A stretch of DNA of 64,000 nucleotides from G965212025 sp965215765 (lineage in GTDB: Bacteria > Pseudomonadota > Gammaproteobacteria > Poriferisulfidales > Oxydemutatoraceae): NCBI GenBank assembly GCA_965215765.1, contig OZ244118.1:1-64000 (forward strand), read 5' to 3'. Under the pieces are notes generated by a model. It saw only the letters and a list, made by a program, of their open reading frames with translations. It ran no database searches and had not been told where the DNA came from. The translations under genes and the position numbers were made by a program. The stretch's first letter is position 1. Each line of letters begins with the position of its first letter. This document shows positions 29,017 to 42,617 of this stretch, in pieces.

Positions 29017-31185
29017 CTAGTTGAAGCTTATGTCGATTGGGAAGGTTTCCAAAACATTCCCGAAGATATCAGAGATTTGTACTTTAAAATCGTTTTCTGA
29101 GCCAGGCGCTTTCCCGTACGGCCGATAGTAAGAAAAATCACCGGCATTTTGACCCACCCCATAAGGTGCAGTACCGGTTTCGGTTTTCCATGTTATGGCA
29201 CCGGATGCTGCCCCGACAGTTTCCCAGGACAGGATTTTCGACCCGTATCCCATTGCAGCAGCCAACTGGATACTGGCTTGCGTATGCACGGTCATCGAAA
29301 TAAGGTCATGCACAAAGCCTTCATCGCCTCCGCCGCCGCCTCCTCCTCCGCCGCCGCCCGGATCAGGAGCCCCGACAAAATTCAAGGTAATCGAATCAGA
29401 CTGGAATCCATTAGAGACCTCTACCACAAAAGACACTTGTGAGTCTTCAGTCCATTCCGACCCTGGGCTGAAAGTTGCATCTTCAACTCCACTTCCCTGG
29501 TCTAAGGAAAACCTGAGATCCTGTGGTGAGAAATTCCAGCTTGGGTCTGCGCCACCTACAGTCACAACTCTTGCAGTCAGACCAATAACAACCGGATCTG
29601 AACCGGGCGCGACCATAGTCGTCACGGGAGCTCCGTTATTTGTCTGGATCATGGGGGCTTCGCTACCTGTCAAAGTGATCTGTGTGTTTTTGACAAAAAG
29701 TGCATTTCTCATCTGGTCAGCGTCCAACGCTAAAGGTCTGTTAATAAACCTCAAATGCAAATTAATCGCCGTACCATCAAAAACATTCAGTTTCCCCTGC
29801 GGGTTCGGAACCAAAGCAAGCGTTGCTGTTCTCACATCCTTCGCAACATCAGCGTCAGAAACCACAGCATTGACATTGAAAAACTTTTGCTGCTCTTCTG
29901 TCTGACTGACCACCTCTACATCAACTGAGCGATTTTTACCGTTCCCTTTTCCAACGCTCACATCAAAAGGAAAACAAACCGTACCTTCAGGAATGGTTCC
30001 TCCCAGCGCATCACTTATTGGCCCGCAATTCTCTCCCGGGTTCGAGGGGTCTGCCAAATCCAGGGTAACCTTGTCAGGATAGTTTGTGAACTGAAGCGGG
30101 TAATTTCCATAAGGTGATGCGGTAACTTCAATGGCAAAAGAAAGCTGAGCAAAAAATCGATTCCTGCGATTACTGGGGGACACAAGCCTCACAATCAGCA
30201 TTCTCCCCGGCCAGGTGGCTGAATTGACAGGCTGGGTAAATGCGCTGATTGGCAGTGACAAAAACCCGTAAGTGAAAGAATTCAAAACGTCCTCAAGAGC
30301 CTCTTCACTCTTTATCGTACCCCCCAACAAGTTGGGGCCCGCCCTAATCTCAGTTTCCAGGTCAATAGTAATCCTCGCCACACTCAAGTCATATAAAGGC
30401 TTTCCTTTGCGGTCACGATATGGGTAGAACTGGTCTTTTATGACATCAACCTTCCAGCCGGTCACGTTGCTACTCAGGTTACCTGAACCAGCCCAAGCTC
30501 TGAAAGAATCAGCCATGTCACCGGCTTGTGGCTCTGAAAGACCCGCCACGGAAATCTCAAGTGTGTACTTGGGATATTCAACAAGTCGATTGGGGGTATA
30601 GGAAAGGCATTCAGTGTAAGGCAAAACACCGGAAGTTATGAATGTATCTATATCTATCCGGTTATTCGGATCCGGAACCATTACGTATGACAAGCCTCCC
30701 GTGTAGTCACCCAAGGCTCTCCCGTAAAATGGTACCACCTTGGCAACTTTTGCCGCTGATCCTGCTGACAAAGTTTTACAAGATGCGTGAATACGACACA
30801 CAGCGTATCCCTCTTTCTTTGCACAGGCGGCCAAATCTGTATTTGGAATATCGGTACACGAGTAAGCCAGCGTCGTCATGGGGTTGTAAGTTCTTTGCTT
30901 ATTTGCGGGCGGCTTGCCCTTTGCTGGACAGGTACGATCCGTAATTAGCACTCCGTACTTGACGCATTCTCTGGGGTTCGCTATTCCATCTCTGTCATAA
31001 TCATATATATGCGGGCTGTTCTGGAAGGTTGTGAGAGTGCATCTTTTTTTTGAAGGGTTCCACGGAATTTGAGTGCTGGCGGCAAGCACCAGGCCAGGAA
31101 TCAAAAATAATAAAACAGCAACCACCACCATTGCCTGACAGCCAAGGAAGGTTTTGTGCCCTTCAGGTGGCTTCGGAAATTGCAT
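29017..31185 (-). CDS. Secreted glycine-linker protein, paralog 2 (unknown function)
   Basis: Same architecture as the gene at 25970-28240: signal peptide (VLLFLIPGLVLA), calcium-type loop YDYDRDGIANPREC, cysteine-rich segment, long beta-rich middle, a short linker of about 11 glycines and the C-terminal domain ending IDISFN. The start differs from the other two copies. The upstream ATG that overlaps phoU is followed by an in-frame TGA (ATG AGT TGA), so translation must begin at the internal ATG (MQFPKPPEG, 31185). The 722-aa frame is otherwise intact despite many substitutions, which suggests selection. Function unknown. Confidence 0.8.
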   Translation of the reverse strand: MQFPKPPEGHKTFLGCQAMVVVAVLLFLIPGLVLAASTQIPWNPSKKRCTLTTFQNSPHIYDYDRDGIANPRECVKYGVLITDRTCPAKGKPPANKQRTYNPMTTLAYSCTDIPNTDLAACAKKEGYAVCRIHASCKTLSAGSAAKVAKVVPFYGRALGDYTGGLSYVMVPDPNNRIDIDTFITSGVLPYTECLSYTPNRLVEYPKYTLEISVAGLSEPQAGDMADSFRAWAGSGNLSSNVTGWKVDVIKDQFYPYRDRKGKPLYDLSVARITIDLETEIRAGPNLLGGTIKSEEALEDVLNSFTYGFLSLPISAFTQPVNSATWPGRMLIVRLVSPSNRRNRFFAQLSFAIEVTASPYGNYPLQFTNYPDKVTLDLADPSNPGENCGPISDALGGTIPEGTVCFPFDVSVGKGNGKNRSVDVEVVSQTEEQQKFFNVNAVVSDADVAKDVRTATLALVPNPQGKLNVFDGTAINLHLRFINRPLALDADQMRNALFVKNTQITLTGSEAPMIQTNNGAPVTTMVAPGSDPVVIGLTARVVTVGGADPSWNFSPQDLRFSLDQGSGVEDATFSPGSEWTEDSQVSFVVEVSNGFQSDSITLNFVGAPDPGGGGGGGGGGGDEGFVHDLISMTVHTQASIQLAAAMGYGSKILSWETVGAASGAITWKTETGTAPYGVGQNAGDFSYYRPYGKAPGSENDFKVQISDIFGNVLETFPIDISFN

Positions 31186-31193
31186 GACTCAAC

Positions 31194-31666
31194 TCATGGA
31201 TCATCAGAAGCCCGGGGTTCTGCGCTTCTTATATCACGCCCCTCAGACATATATATTACGTGTTCAGCTATATTTTTCGCATGGTCACCAATCCGTTCAA
31301 GGGAACGCGTAAAAAGCACGATGTTCAGTATGTGCTGCATATTCATTTTTTCCTTTTTCCCAATAAACTTATAGAGAACTCTCTTGCTTATAGTGTAAGT
31401 TTTGCGATCTTCTTTAGATAATTTCTTAAATATACTGGCATCGGTCTCTGAAAAAAAACGCATCGCCAGAACAAGCTTCTGTTTGACGTTTTTGGCAAGT
31501 TTTACGAGATCATCAGCCCCAATAAATTCCCCCACCCATTTGGGATCCCAAGGATCTATTGCTTCAACAACTCCCTCCTGCGTTCTTTTGCCACCCCGCC
31601 CATTTCAGATACTTCTTCCTGCAAGCTTTGCAGACGCTCATCAAAGAGGGACAATGTGTGTTTCAT
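31194..31666 (-). pseudogene. phoU: phoU copy 2, deleted and frameshifted
   Basis: Carries the same 69-codon internal deletion as copy 1. In addition one base is missing relative to copy 1 (CTCCTGCGTTC against CTCCTGCCGTTC near 31578), so the first ~30 codons are out of frame with the 113-codon remainder. The shared deletion shows that copies 1 and 2 descend from one deleted ancestor. Confidence 0.88.
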
Positions 31667-31973
31667 CAACTTCAAAACCCCTCATTCGACCATCTGTCTA
31701 CAGGCTTGCAGTCTACATGGCAAACTGCATTGTGTAAAGAAACGTGCATTTCCAGATCATGGTTTCCCGACGATTACCTGCGCCGGAAAAACATAATGTC
31801 GCGTTGCACGAGAAACGAAAGCTGCAATCCAAAAAATTGAAAAGCCGCAAGGCAGGTGAGATCGCAGGGGCATAGGGCTTGATGTCTACGTGCTTGCCCT
31901 TAATCCTGACGAGTGCTTTGCCGATCTCGTAAACGTGGTTTTTCATGACCTGCCCTGACACGGCAGACGCATT
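31667..31973. other. Inter-copy spacer with a second decayed hprA tail
   Basis: Equivalent of the 28711-29016 spacer. At 31879-31942 it has GATGTCTACGTGCTTGCCC, then CCTGACGAGTGCTTTGCCGA, recognisable as the hprA 3' end. No gene seen. Confidence 0.6.
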
Positions 31974-34189
<2,216 letters not shown>

Positions 34190-34193
<4 letters not shown>

Positions 34194-34870
34194 GGATCAT
34201 CAGAAGCCCGGGTTTCTGCGCTTCTTATATCACGCCCCTCAGACATATATATTACGTGTTCAGCTATATTTTTCGCATGGTCACCAATCCGTTCAAGGGA
34301 ACGCGTAAAAAGCACGATGTTCAGTATGTGCTGCATATTCATTTTTTCCTTTTTCCCAATAAATTTATAGAGAACTCTCTTGCTTATAGTGTAAGTTTTG
34401 CGATCTTCTTTAGATAATTTCTTAAATACACTGGCATCGGCCTCTGAAAAAAAATGCATCGCCAAGACTAGCTTCTGTTTGACGTTTTTGGCAAGTTTTA
34501 CGAGCCCCGTATAAGTTTCTTTCTCGATATCTGTGAGACTTTGTCCTATGACCGTTACGGCAATTTTTTCCGTTTCATCCCCAACTCTCTCCAAATCCGT
34601 GGCAATCCTGAGCGAAGCAACCACAAGCCGGAGATCCCTGGCCATCGGGTGGTGTACGGTTAAAATGTCAGCACATTTTTCCCCTATTTTGTGCTCGTAA
34701 GCATTTACGAGATCATCAGTCCCAATAATTTCCCGTACCCGATTAGGATCCCAAGGATCCATGGCTTCAACAACTCTCTCCAGCCGTTCTTTTACCACCC
34801 TGCCCATTTCGGATATCTCTTCCTGCAAGCTTTGCAGGCTCTCCTCAAAGAGGGACAACGTATGTTTCAT
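34190..34870 (-). CDS. phoU: Phosphate-signalling complex protein PhoU (intact copy)
   Basis: PhoU links the PstSCAB transporter to PhoR and represses phosphate uptake genes. Two three-helix bundles are visible with the metal-binding family motifs ATDLERVGDETEKIA and RSLERIGDHAKNIAEHV. From the ATG at 34870 it has 226 codons, normal length; TTG codons at 34873 and 34879 are alternatives. No pst or phoBR genes lie in the window, which is unusual. Instead phoU is coupled by an ATGA overlap to a secreted protein of unknown function. Two degenerate copies lie downstream. Confidence 0.94.
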
Positions 34871-35103
34871 CAACTTCAAAATCCCTTATATCGCCATCTG
34901 CCTAGCGGTTTCCAGTTTACATGACAAACTGCATTTCGTAAAGAGGCGTGCTTTTTCAGATCATGATTTCCCTGCCACCATCTGTGCGGAGTAACAAAAT
35001 GACGCACCGTACAAGAAACGAAGGCTGTGCAAACCGGGAAAGACCTGTAGTCCAAAAGATTGAAAAGCAACAAGGCAGGTGAGGTCGTGAAAGTCCCCCA
35101 AAC
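34871..35103. other. Region between phoU and groEL
   Basis: It contains the end of the third block copy, recognisable to about 35085 (CCAAAAGATTGAAAAGC followed by AAGGCAGGTGAG). No gene is seen. Confidence 0.5.
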
Positions 35104-35137
35104 GACAAAGACCTCACCATCAAGCGAGGCCTTTGTC
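35104..35137 (-). terminator. Terminator hairpin after groEL
   Basis: GACAAAG(A/G)CCTC pairs with its inverted copy around a ~10-nt loop, forming a ~12-bp stem 44 nt after the groEL stop. On the minus strand the stem is followed by GTTTGGGGG, a poor T-tract, so efficiency is uncertain. Confidence 0.65.
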
Positions 35138-35180
35138 TGTGTGCCACAAATAACTCTGTGGCAAGAGCCTGCGTCTTTGC

Positions 35181-36839
<1,659 letters not shown>

Positions 36840-36860
36840 TTTTCTGTTCTCCTTACAGCT

Positions 36861-37154
36861 CTAGTCCAAAATCGCCATGATGTCGCTTTCGCGCATCACG
36901 ACAAGATCATCACCATCCAACGTGACTTCCGTGCCTGAGTATTTCCCAAACATGATGGTCTCACCTACTTTGACATCCATCGGCAATCTCTTGCCGTCAT
37001 CAAGCACTTTCCCTTCACCTACGGCAAGAATCTCTCCTTTCATAGGCTTCTCCGCAGCACTGTCAGGAATGACAATGCCACCAGGACTGGTCTTTTCTTC
37101 TGCCACTCGCTTGACCACAACACGATCATGCAATGGGCGTAATTTCACACTCAT
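36861..37154 (-). CDS. groES: Co-chaperonin GroES
   Basis: Lid of the GroEL chamber. The sequence MSVKLRPLHDRVVVKRV, GGIVIPDSAAEKPMKGEILAVG and VMRESDIMAILD are canonical. The ATG at 37154 is used, with GGAGT 7 nt upstream; an in-frame start at 37181 would add nine non-conserved residues. Length 97 aa. Confidence 0.97.
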   Translation of the reverse strand: MSVKLRPLHDRVVVKRVAEEKTSPGGIVIPDSAAEKPMKGEILAVGEGKVLDDGKRLPMDVKVGETIMFGKYSGTEVTLDGDDLVVMRESDIMAILD

Positions 37155-37667
37155 TTTTTTACTCCAATTTTGTTGGCCCAACTATTTTTCTCCCACTAAA
37201 GAACTCAGACGAACCTCGCCTGCCACGCAGAAAAAAAACAAAATTGAGAACCAGCAACAATACCTTCTGACCCTGCCAAAAGCAGGAGCCACATCAACTC
37301 GTCAAGCCGAAGCACGACACCATACCCACCCCGACAGTCGGGAACAGCTCTTCAAGGTCTGAAACTGCCTGCGGTGGGTTCGGGTATTGTACGTGGCCAC
37401 TCAGGCTTGTCAATGAGCCACGCCCTGTATTTGCCTGTCCGGGAACTTGGAGTCAGAGAGCCAGAATTTACATACTTTCGGCAAAAACCCCTGCGGCATG
37501 GCAAGCAACACGAGGTCTGCGGCCAGAACAAAAGCAAAACCGTCCGCCTCCGGATTCCCCGGAAACAATGCCTTGCAGAAAACAGAAATCAGCCCACTTG
37601 TTTTTTTGCACACCCACCCCAACTTAAAAGCGTAATTGGCTACTCACAAACCAAGGAGGAAGAGACA
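37155..37667. other. Divergent region between groES and hsp20
   Basis: This ~510-bp gap separates two heat-shock units. It holds a 13-bp hairpin CCCGACAGTCGGG at 37330-37342 and the hsp20 promoter candidate. I could not identify a convincing heat-shock promoter for groES. Confidence 0.4.
37597..37625 (+). promoter_or_regulatory. Putative heat-shock (sigma-32) promoter of hsp20
   Basis: CTTGTTT (37597-37603), a 13-bp spacer and CCCCAACTT (37617-37625) resemble the sigma-32 consensus CTTGAA-N13-CCCCATNT. The start would be near 37632, leaving a ~36-nt leader before the hsp20 ATG. Confidence 0.45.
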
Positions 37668-38111
37668 ATGCTTCAACTAACGCGCAACGATTCAAATTCG
37701 GGCAAATTATCCGGAATACCAGATTTTCTGTGGAACCCCCTTTCAAGGGAACTTTACGAACCACGTTCTTGCTTTCCGGCAACAGATGTCATTAAAACAG
37801 ACGCTGGCTGGGATTTCCTGATCGAACTGCCGGGGGTAAAAGCCTCGGACATCAAGGTCGAAGTCAAAAATGCGTACTTGGAAATCACGGCGGCTTTCGC
37901 GGCAAAGCCAAGCAAACAGCAAGATGGCACCGTGTATCGCGAACGATTCTCTGGCAGCCTGAGTCGGCGTTATAAGCTCCCGGAAAGCACGGATGCCCAA
38001 ACCGTAAGCGCGGATTTAAGCAATGGAGTCCTGCATGTGCGTGTGCTGGAGGAGCCAAGCCGCAAGGCACGCCTGATCCCTGTCAAGACAGACCAGGATA
38101 AAGTCGGGTAG
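37668..38111 (+). CDS. Small heat-shock protein, Hsp20/alpha-crystallin family
   Basis: Holdase that keeps unfolding proteins soluble. The alpha-crystallin domain runs from CFPATDVIKTDAGWDFLIEL through PGVKASDIKVEVKNAYLEI to the GVLHVRVLE strand. The C-terminal tail has ARLIPV, resembling the I-x-I/V anchor. The ATG at 37668 has a perfect AGGAGG 9 nt upstream; an open frame extends far upstream but is not conserved. Length 147 aa. Divergent from groES/groEL. Confidence 0.92.
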   Translation: MLQLTRNDSNSGKLSGIPDFLWNPLSRELYEPRSCFPATDVIKTDAGWDFLIELPGVKASDIKVEVKNAYLEITAAFAAKPSKQQDGTVYRERFSGSLSRRYKLPESTDAQTVSADLSNGVLHVRVLEEPSRKARLIPVKTDQDKVG

Positions 38112-38262
38112 ACTGAGAAAAGTGCCGTGGCGGTGGTCGCGGAATTCAGTGCCGGTTATTAAGTCCGCTTTCGCAAAGCGAGGGCTGGTTGCCAATTTCC
38201 GGATATGTAAAATTTCCGGGTAGTCATTAGAATACACCGCTTAAAAACCAAAAGAGTTCAGC

Positions 38263-39663
38263 ATGAAATATACGAAAATCAAAAACCCGGGTTCAGGTGG
38301 CAAAACAAGCCTGAAACGAACGTTGACGAGTGGATTAACCGCACTGGTTTTCATGCTTTCTATAGGTGCCGCCCCGGCGTTGCAAGGCACGGCAACACCT
38401 CCCATACCTTCTTTCGCGCCCATCCTCAAAGACACCATGCCTGCCGTGGTACACATAGGGACGGAGTCCATGGTTCAGATCAGACCACAAACAAGAATCC
38501 CGGATGCTTTCAAATGGTTCTTTGAATTACCTCAAAACGGGGGTCCGCCAGCGCAGAGAAGACAAGGTTCTTTTGGCTCCGGAGTAGTGATTGACAGCAA
38601 AAATGGCTACATCGTGACCAATAGCCACGTAGTCTCAAAAGCTGACAACATCAAAGTTACGCTTGGAGACGGAAGAGAATTTGAGGCGAAGCTGATCGGC
38701 GACGACAAGGCCGCCGATATTGCAGTTGTACAAATTGAGGCAGAGGATCTGATCGAAATGAAACCCGGCGACTCTTCGCTTTTGGAACCAGGCGATTTCG
38801 TTTTGGCGATTGGCAATCCTTTCGGCTTGCAGCAGACCGTAACCTCCGGAATAGTCAGCGCCTTGGGCAGAAGCGGGCTCGGCATTGAATCCTACGAGGA
38901 CTTCATTCAAACAGATGCTTCCATAAATCCGGGCAATTCTGGTGGTGCCCTCATCAATCTGAAAGGGAAACTGGTAGGGATCAACACCGCAATATACGGC
39001 CCTAACAGAGGCAACGTGGGCATCGGATTTGCCATTCCCATCAACATGGTGATGGAAATTTTTTCGCAGCTCATTGAGCACGGAGAAGTAAAACGCGGCA
39101 GGCTTGGGGTCGTCATTCAAACCTTGACGCCAGCCTTGGCGAAAGCGTTTAACCTGGATCGCAATAAAGGAACCATCATCGTAGAAGTTGAGGAGGACAC
39201 TCCCGCAGCAGATGCAGGTCTTATGCCTGGTGACATCGTACTTTCAGTGAACGGCGAAAGAATGGAAAGCTCTGCTGATATGCGCAATTTTATCGGCCTG
39301 GTAAGAGTTGGCGCTCGCATCTCCCTGGAAGTGCTGCGCGATTCGAAAAAAATCTCTCTTACTGCAACTATTGAGGAGACCAAATACCGAAATAAATCGG
39401 GCGAGGCACTCAGCAAGTTTCTCAAAGGCGCGACTCTGGAAGTTGTGCGAGACGATGCAGGAGAAACAACCATCAAGGTTAAAGAAGTCAAGGCGGGCTC
39501 TCCGGCCAACCGCAGCGGGCTACTCGCAGAAGACTTGATTCTGGGTGTCAATCAGCGCCCGGTCAGAAATTTTGATGAAATGCGCGCGGCAATACGGAAA
39601 AATGACTCCCTGCTATTACGCTTGAAGCGCGGGAACAATTTTTTGTTCCTGGCCATGCGCTAG
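38263..39663 (+). CDS. Periplasmic serine protease, DegP/DegQ (HtrA) family
   Basis: HtrA proteases degrade or refold misfolded envelope proteins. The signal segment is LTALVFMLSIGAAPAL. The triad is His in VTNSHVV, Asp in AADIAVVQ and Ser in NPGNSGGAL. Two PDZ domains follow, each with carboxylate-loop text (RGRLGVVIQ and later KEVKAGSPANRSGL). The 466 aa are in the DegQ range, and the loop before the histidine is short, which favours DegQ over DegP. Confidence 0.93.
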   Translation: MKYTKIKNPGSGGKTSLKRTLTSGLTALVFMLSIGAAPALQGTATPPIPSFAPILKDTMPAVVHIGTESMVQIRPQTRIPDAFKWFFELPQNGGPPAQRRQGSFGSGVVIDSKNGYIVTNSHVVSKADNIKVTLGDGREFEAKLIGDDKAADIAVVQIEAEDLIEMKPGDSSLLEPGDFVLAIGNPFGLQQTVTSGIVSALGRSGLGIESYEDFIQTDASINPGNSGGALINLKGKLVGINTAIYGPNRGNVGIGFAIPINMVMEIFSQLIEHGEVKRGRLGVVIQTLTPALAKAFNLDRNKGTIIVEVEEDTPAADAGLMPGDIVLSVNGERMESSADMRNFIGLVRVGARISLEVLRDSKKISLTATIEETKYRNKSGEALSKFLKGATLEVVRDDAGETTIKVKEVKAGSPANRSGLLAEDLILGVNQRPVRNFDEMRAAIRKNDSLLLRLKRGNNFLFLAMR

Positions 39664-39729
39664 CGTGAACTCAGCGAAGCAATGAAGTGAGCCTGTAGGC
39701 AAGTTCATGGCCGGCTTAGGTCTCTTGCG

Positions 39730-39999
39730 CTACCCCCCGGTAACCGGCGGAAAAAAAGCGACTTCGTCCCCAGCTCTTACCGGAGCATCAAAAGATGCGT
39801 AGGTTCTGTTCACCGCACAAAGCACCGACTGACTTTGCACCGATTCCGGCTTTGCAACAGTGTCCCAGACATCTCTGGCACTACGAATACCCGCAATTGA
39901 AATCGCTTCCTCTGATTTCCCCAAAACATCACGCAGACTGGCAAAATACTTGACCGTGACCGATTTTCCCACAACTCTACTCGTACTCCCTCTTGGCAT
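39730..39999 (-). CDS. moaD: Molybdopterin synthase small subunit MoaD
   Basis: Ubiquitin-like sulfur carrier for molybdopterin synthase. The beta-grasp pattern is KSVTVKYFASLRDVLGK, then AVNRTYASFDAPVRAGDEVAFFPPVTGG, ending in the required Gly-Gly. Its listed ATG overlaps the moaC start on the other strand by 7 nt; GTG codons a few residues in (near residue 10) are alternative starts and would remove the overlap. Divergent from moaC. Confidence 0.88.
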   Translation of the reverse strand: MPRGSTSRVVGKSVTVKYFASLRDVLGKSEEAISIAGIRSARDVWDTVAKPESVQSQSVLCAVNRTYASFDAPVRAGDEVAFFPPVTGG

Positions 40000-40472
40000 T
40001 TACCCATATTAACAAATCCGGTGAGGCGTTCATGGTTGACGTCGGGGGAAAGGCTCAAACCAGACGGCTAGCCATGGCAGAAGGTTTTATTTCCATGGGA
40101 GAAACAGCTTTTGACATGCTCAGGGAGGGCAGCCACACAAAGGGGGATGTCCTTGCCGTGGCCCGGGTCGCCGGGATTACAGCTACAAAAAAAACTTCCG
40201 AGCTTGTGCCGCTTTGCCACCCAGTGCGCCTGAGCAAAGCACAAGTCACATTTGAAATGTTGGAAAGCACACACCAAGTGAGATGCCAGAGCGTTGTCGA
40301 AGCAGTCGACCGCACCGGCGTCGAAATGGAGGCCTTGACCGCAGTTCATATTTCCCTGCTGACCATTTATGATATGACAAAATCCATAGCAAAAAACATG
40401 CCCATCACAAACATTCATTTGCTCAAAAAAACCGGCGGCAAGTCGGGTGAGTGGATCTGCCCGGCAAGCTGA
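39993..40472 (+). CDS. moaC: Cyclic pyranopterin monophosphate synthase MoaC
   Basis: MoaC with MoaA converts GTP to cPMP, the first step of molybdenum cofactor synthesis. It matches the family at THINKSGEAFMVDVGGK, LCHPVRLSKAQV, VEAVDRTGVEMEALTAV and SIAKNMPITNIHLLKKTGGKSG. Only a TTG at 39993 keeps the conserved N-terminus, and no clear ribosome site is seen. The TGA shares a base with the next gene's ATG (TGATG). 159 aa. Confidence 0.93.
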   Translation: MAFTHINKSGEAFMVDVGGKAQTRRLAMAEGFISMGETAFDMLREGSHTKGDVLAVARVAGITATKKTSELVPLCHPVRLSKAQVTFEMLESTHQVRCQSVVEAVDRTGVEMEALTAVHISLLTIYDMTKSIAKNMPITNIHLLKKTGGKSGEWICPAS

Positions 40473-42616
40473 TGCGCATCATCAAAATTCTTTCTCTCTT
40501 CACAGTCGTGCTTATCGTCACGGCCTTTCTTATCGTTACGAATGTTGATGTGAATCGCTTCAAGCCCGAAATTGAGGAACAACTGGCAAGCCTGGTTGGC
40601 CAGCCGGTGGAGTTGGGCGGAGAAATGGCACTGGAGCTTTTCCCGCCACTGTCACTGGACATTGGTTCCGGTCAAATTGCGAACCCGCCGGGCTTCCCTG
40701 TCGGACAAATGTTTGCTTTTGAGAAATTGAGCGTTGGTGTGGACTTGATTGCCTTTCTGTCCGGGGAAATCAAAGTGGAACATCTGGTTTTGGTAGGCAC
40801 AGAAATCCATATTTACGAAAATTCAGCAGGGCAACTGAACTGGTCAACTCTCGTCGATGCAAAAACAAGCCCGACTCCGCAAGGTGACACCAGCACAACA
40901 CAAACTGAGAAGCCATGGGCCGAGACGTTAAGCGTGGCGGGAATAAGCCTGAAAGAATCCCGGGTTCTTTGGCACGACGCGAAGGGGAGAATAGTGGCAG
41001 ATTTCAGCAAGCTGGATTTTGAAACCGGCAGTATCGAGATTGGCAACCCAGTGGATTTACAGCTGACAAGCAACCTTCGCAGTGATGTGTATCCCTTTTC
41101 AGGTAGCGTTTCCCTGGTCGCTGAGACCTTGCTGCCAAAAGACAATGAACAGCTTGAAGTTAAAAATCTTGCCATCACTGGAAGCGGCACGTGGCAAGCT
41201 CAGGGCGGCGCAGTAATTTCACTGGAAAAAATGAAAGTCGGCGGGAACATTTCAGCGAAACCAGATGGACAGATGATCGCAATGCGAGCACTGAACGCGA
41301 GTGTTGTCATAAAAAACCCGGAACTCCAGGAAGTCTTGGCACTTTCTCTGGCGGCAGACGGGACAGCAGATTTAAAAGCGGGAAAGCTTGAGTTGGGGAA
41401 CATAAACGGCGCCGTAGGGAAAGCCCACTACAAAGGCGCTTTGAGCGTCGTTGCCCTGAACACAAAACCGCAGGGGAGCTTTTCCCTGCAAACCGGGAGC
41501 TTTGATCCACAAAAGCTGGCACGGACACTTGGGCTGGAACTGCCGGAAAAGGCTCCAAATAAAGCACGCCTGGATGCAAAGCTTGGTTTCGACTCAAACG
41601 GGCTCGCCATACATGAAAGCAATATCACCCTGGGTGACACCAATTTGACCGGACAAGGGAGATACAACTGGAGCCCCACCCAGAACCTCAAGGGAAAAAT
41701 AAAAGTGGATCACATAGTCCTTGACGACTATCTGCCACCTGCTGACGAAGAGGAGGAAGAGGGGGAGGAAGATCCTGCGTCTCTCTCCGATGTTTTCCCG
41801 TTTCCTGTTTCGCTGACTTTGGATATCGGGAAGCTACGCTACAACGCAACTGAGGCTGACGAAGTCCACGCCAAGATAACCGCCAGCAAAAAGATGTTTT
41901 ATCTGCAGGATTTCCAGGCAAAGGCTTTCAAAGGCGAGCTGAAAGCCGACGGAATCCTGAACGAAGGGGCAAAAGCCTCACGCTCCAAAGGGCGCTTGAA
42001 AAACATTGAACTACAAGAAGCCTTGAAAGCATTTCTGGGCGAAGAAGCATGGCTGGCGCGCGTAAAAGGACAACTGAACTCCAAGTGGGAGCTGTCGGCA
42101 AAAGGTGCTGAAGTGGCAAAAATACCAGGAAGTCTGGGCGGCAAGGCTGATGTGCTTCTGGAAAACGCCACCTTCCTTGACAAGAAATTTATAAAGAAAC
42201 TGGAAACTGCCGTGCTCTTGCTCAACGGAGGGAAAGCCGTTACAGAAAACCTCGAAGTTATCCATTCCCTGGCTGGGGCTGTCACTTTTGTAGACGGAAT
42301 TGGCACCGTCTCCAAACTGAAAGGAAACACAGCACTTTTTAACATCGGTGGCACAGGCAACATTGATCTCAAGCAAAACCTTCTGGATTTGCGCGTGTCC
42401 CTACACCCCAAAAAACTGCTGCAATTTGACCAGACTATTCCCATCAGAATACATGGAGACATAAGTGACCCGGCTTACTCTCTGGATGTCAAAGACATTC
42501 TGAAAAAAGAAGCGGAAAAGAAAGTAAAGGAAGCTGTGCAGGAAAAGATAGAGGAAAAAATAAAGGAAGGTGTCGGTAAAACAATTCAAGATCTGAAGGG
42601 AAAACTGAATTTCTAG
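40472..42616 (+). CDS. AsmA-family inner-membrane protein
   Basis: AsmA-like proteins anchor to the inner membrane and are thought to bridge lipid transport to the outer membrane. The N-terminus is a single membrane helix (IKILSLFTVVLIVTAFLIV) followed by the conserved VDVNRFKPEIEEQLA and GGEMALELFPPLSLDIG. The long middle is beta-rich with an acidic patch (ADEEEEEGEEDP) and the C-terminus is a lysine/glutamate-rich helix (KKEAEKKVKEAVQEKIEEK). ATG at 40472 is used because of the TGATG overlap with moaC; a GTG at 40451 would add seven residues. 714 aa. It precedes mutY, as is common in gammaproteobacteria. Confidence 0.88.
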   Translation: MRIIKILSLFTVVLIVTAFLIVTNVDVNRFKPEIEEQLASLVGQPVELGGEMALELFPPLSLDIGSGQIANPPGFPVGQMFAFEKLSVGVDLIAFLSGEIKVEHLVLVGTEIHIYENSAGQLNWSTLVDAKTSPTPQGDTSTTQTEKPWAETLSVAGISLKESRVLWHDAKGRIVADFSKLDFETGSIEIGNPVDLQLTSNLRSDVYPFSGSVSLVAETLLPKDNEQLEVKNLAITGSGTWQAQGGAVISLEKMKVGGNISAKPDGQMIAMRALNASVVIKNPELQEVLALSLAADGTADLKAGKLELGNINGAVGKAHYKGALSVVALNTKPQGSFSLQTGSFDPQKLARTLGLELPEKAPNKARLDAKLGFDSNGLAIHESNITLGDTNLTGQGRYNWSPTQNLKGKIKVDHIVLDDYLPPADEEEEEGEEDPASLSDVFPFPVSLTLDIGKLRYNATEADEVHAKITASKKMFYLQDFQAKAFKGELKADGILNEGAKASRSKGRLKNIELQEALKAFLGEEAWLARVKGQLNSKWELSAKGAEVAKIPGSLGGKADVLLENATFLDKKFIKKLETAVLLLNGGKAVTENLEVIHSLAGAVTFVDGIGTVSKLKGNTALFNIGGTGNIDLKQNLLDLRVSLHPKKLLQFDQTIPIRIHGDISDPAYSLDVKDILKKEAEKKVKEAVQEKIEEKIKEGVGKTIQDLKGKLNF

Positions 42617-42617
42617 A

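Noticed and set aside
37300..37345. Heat-shock promoter of groES
   Set aside because: CCTTGAA appears on the minus strand near 37351, but no CCCCAT-type box lies at the required 13-15-bp distance. The nearby CCCGACAGTCGGG hairpin alone is not enough.
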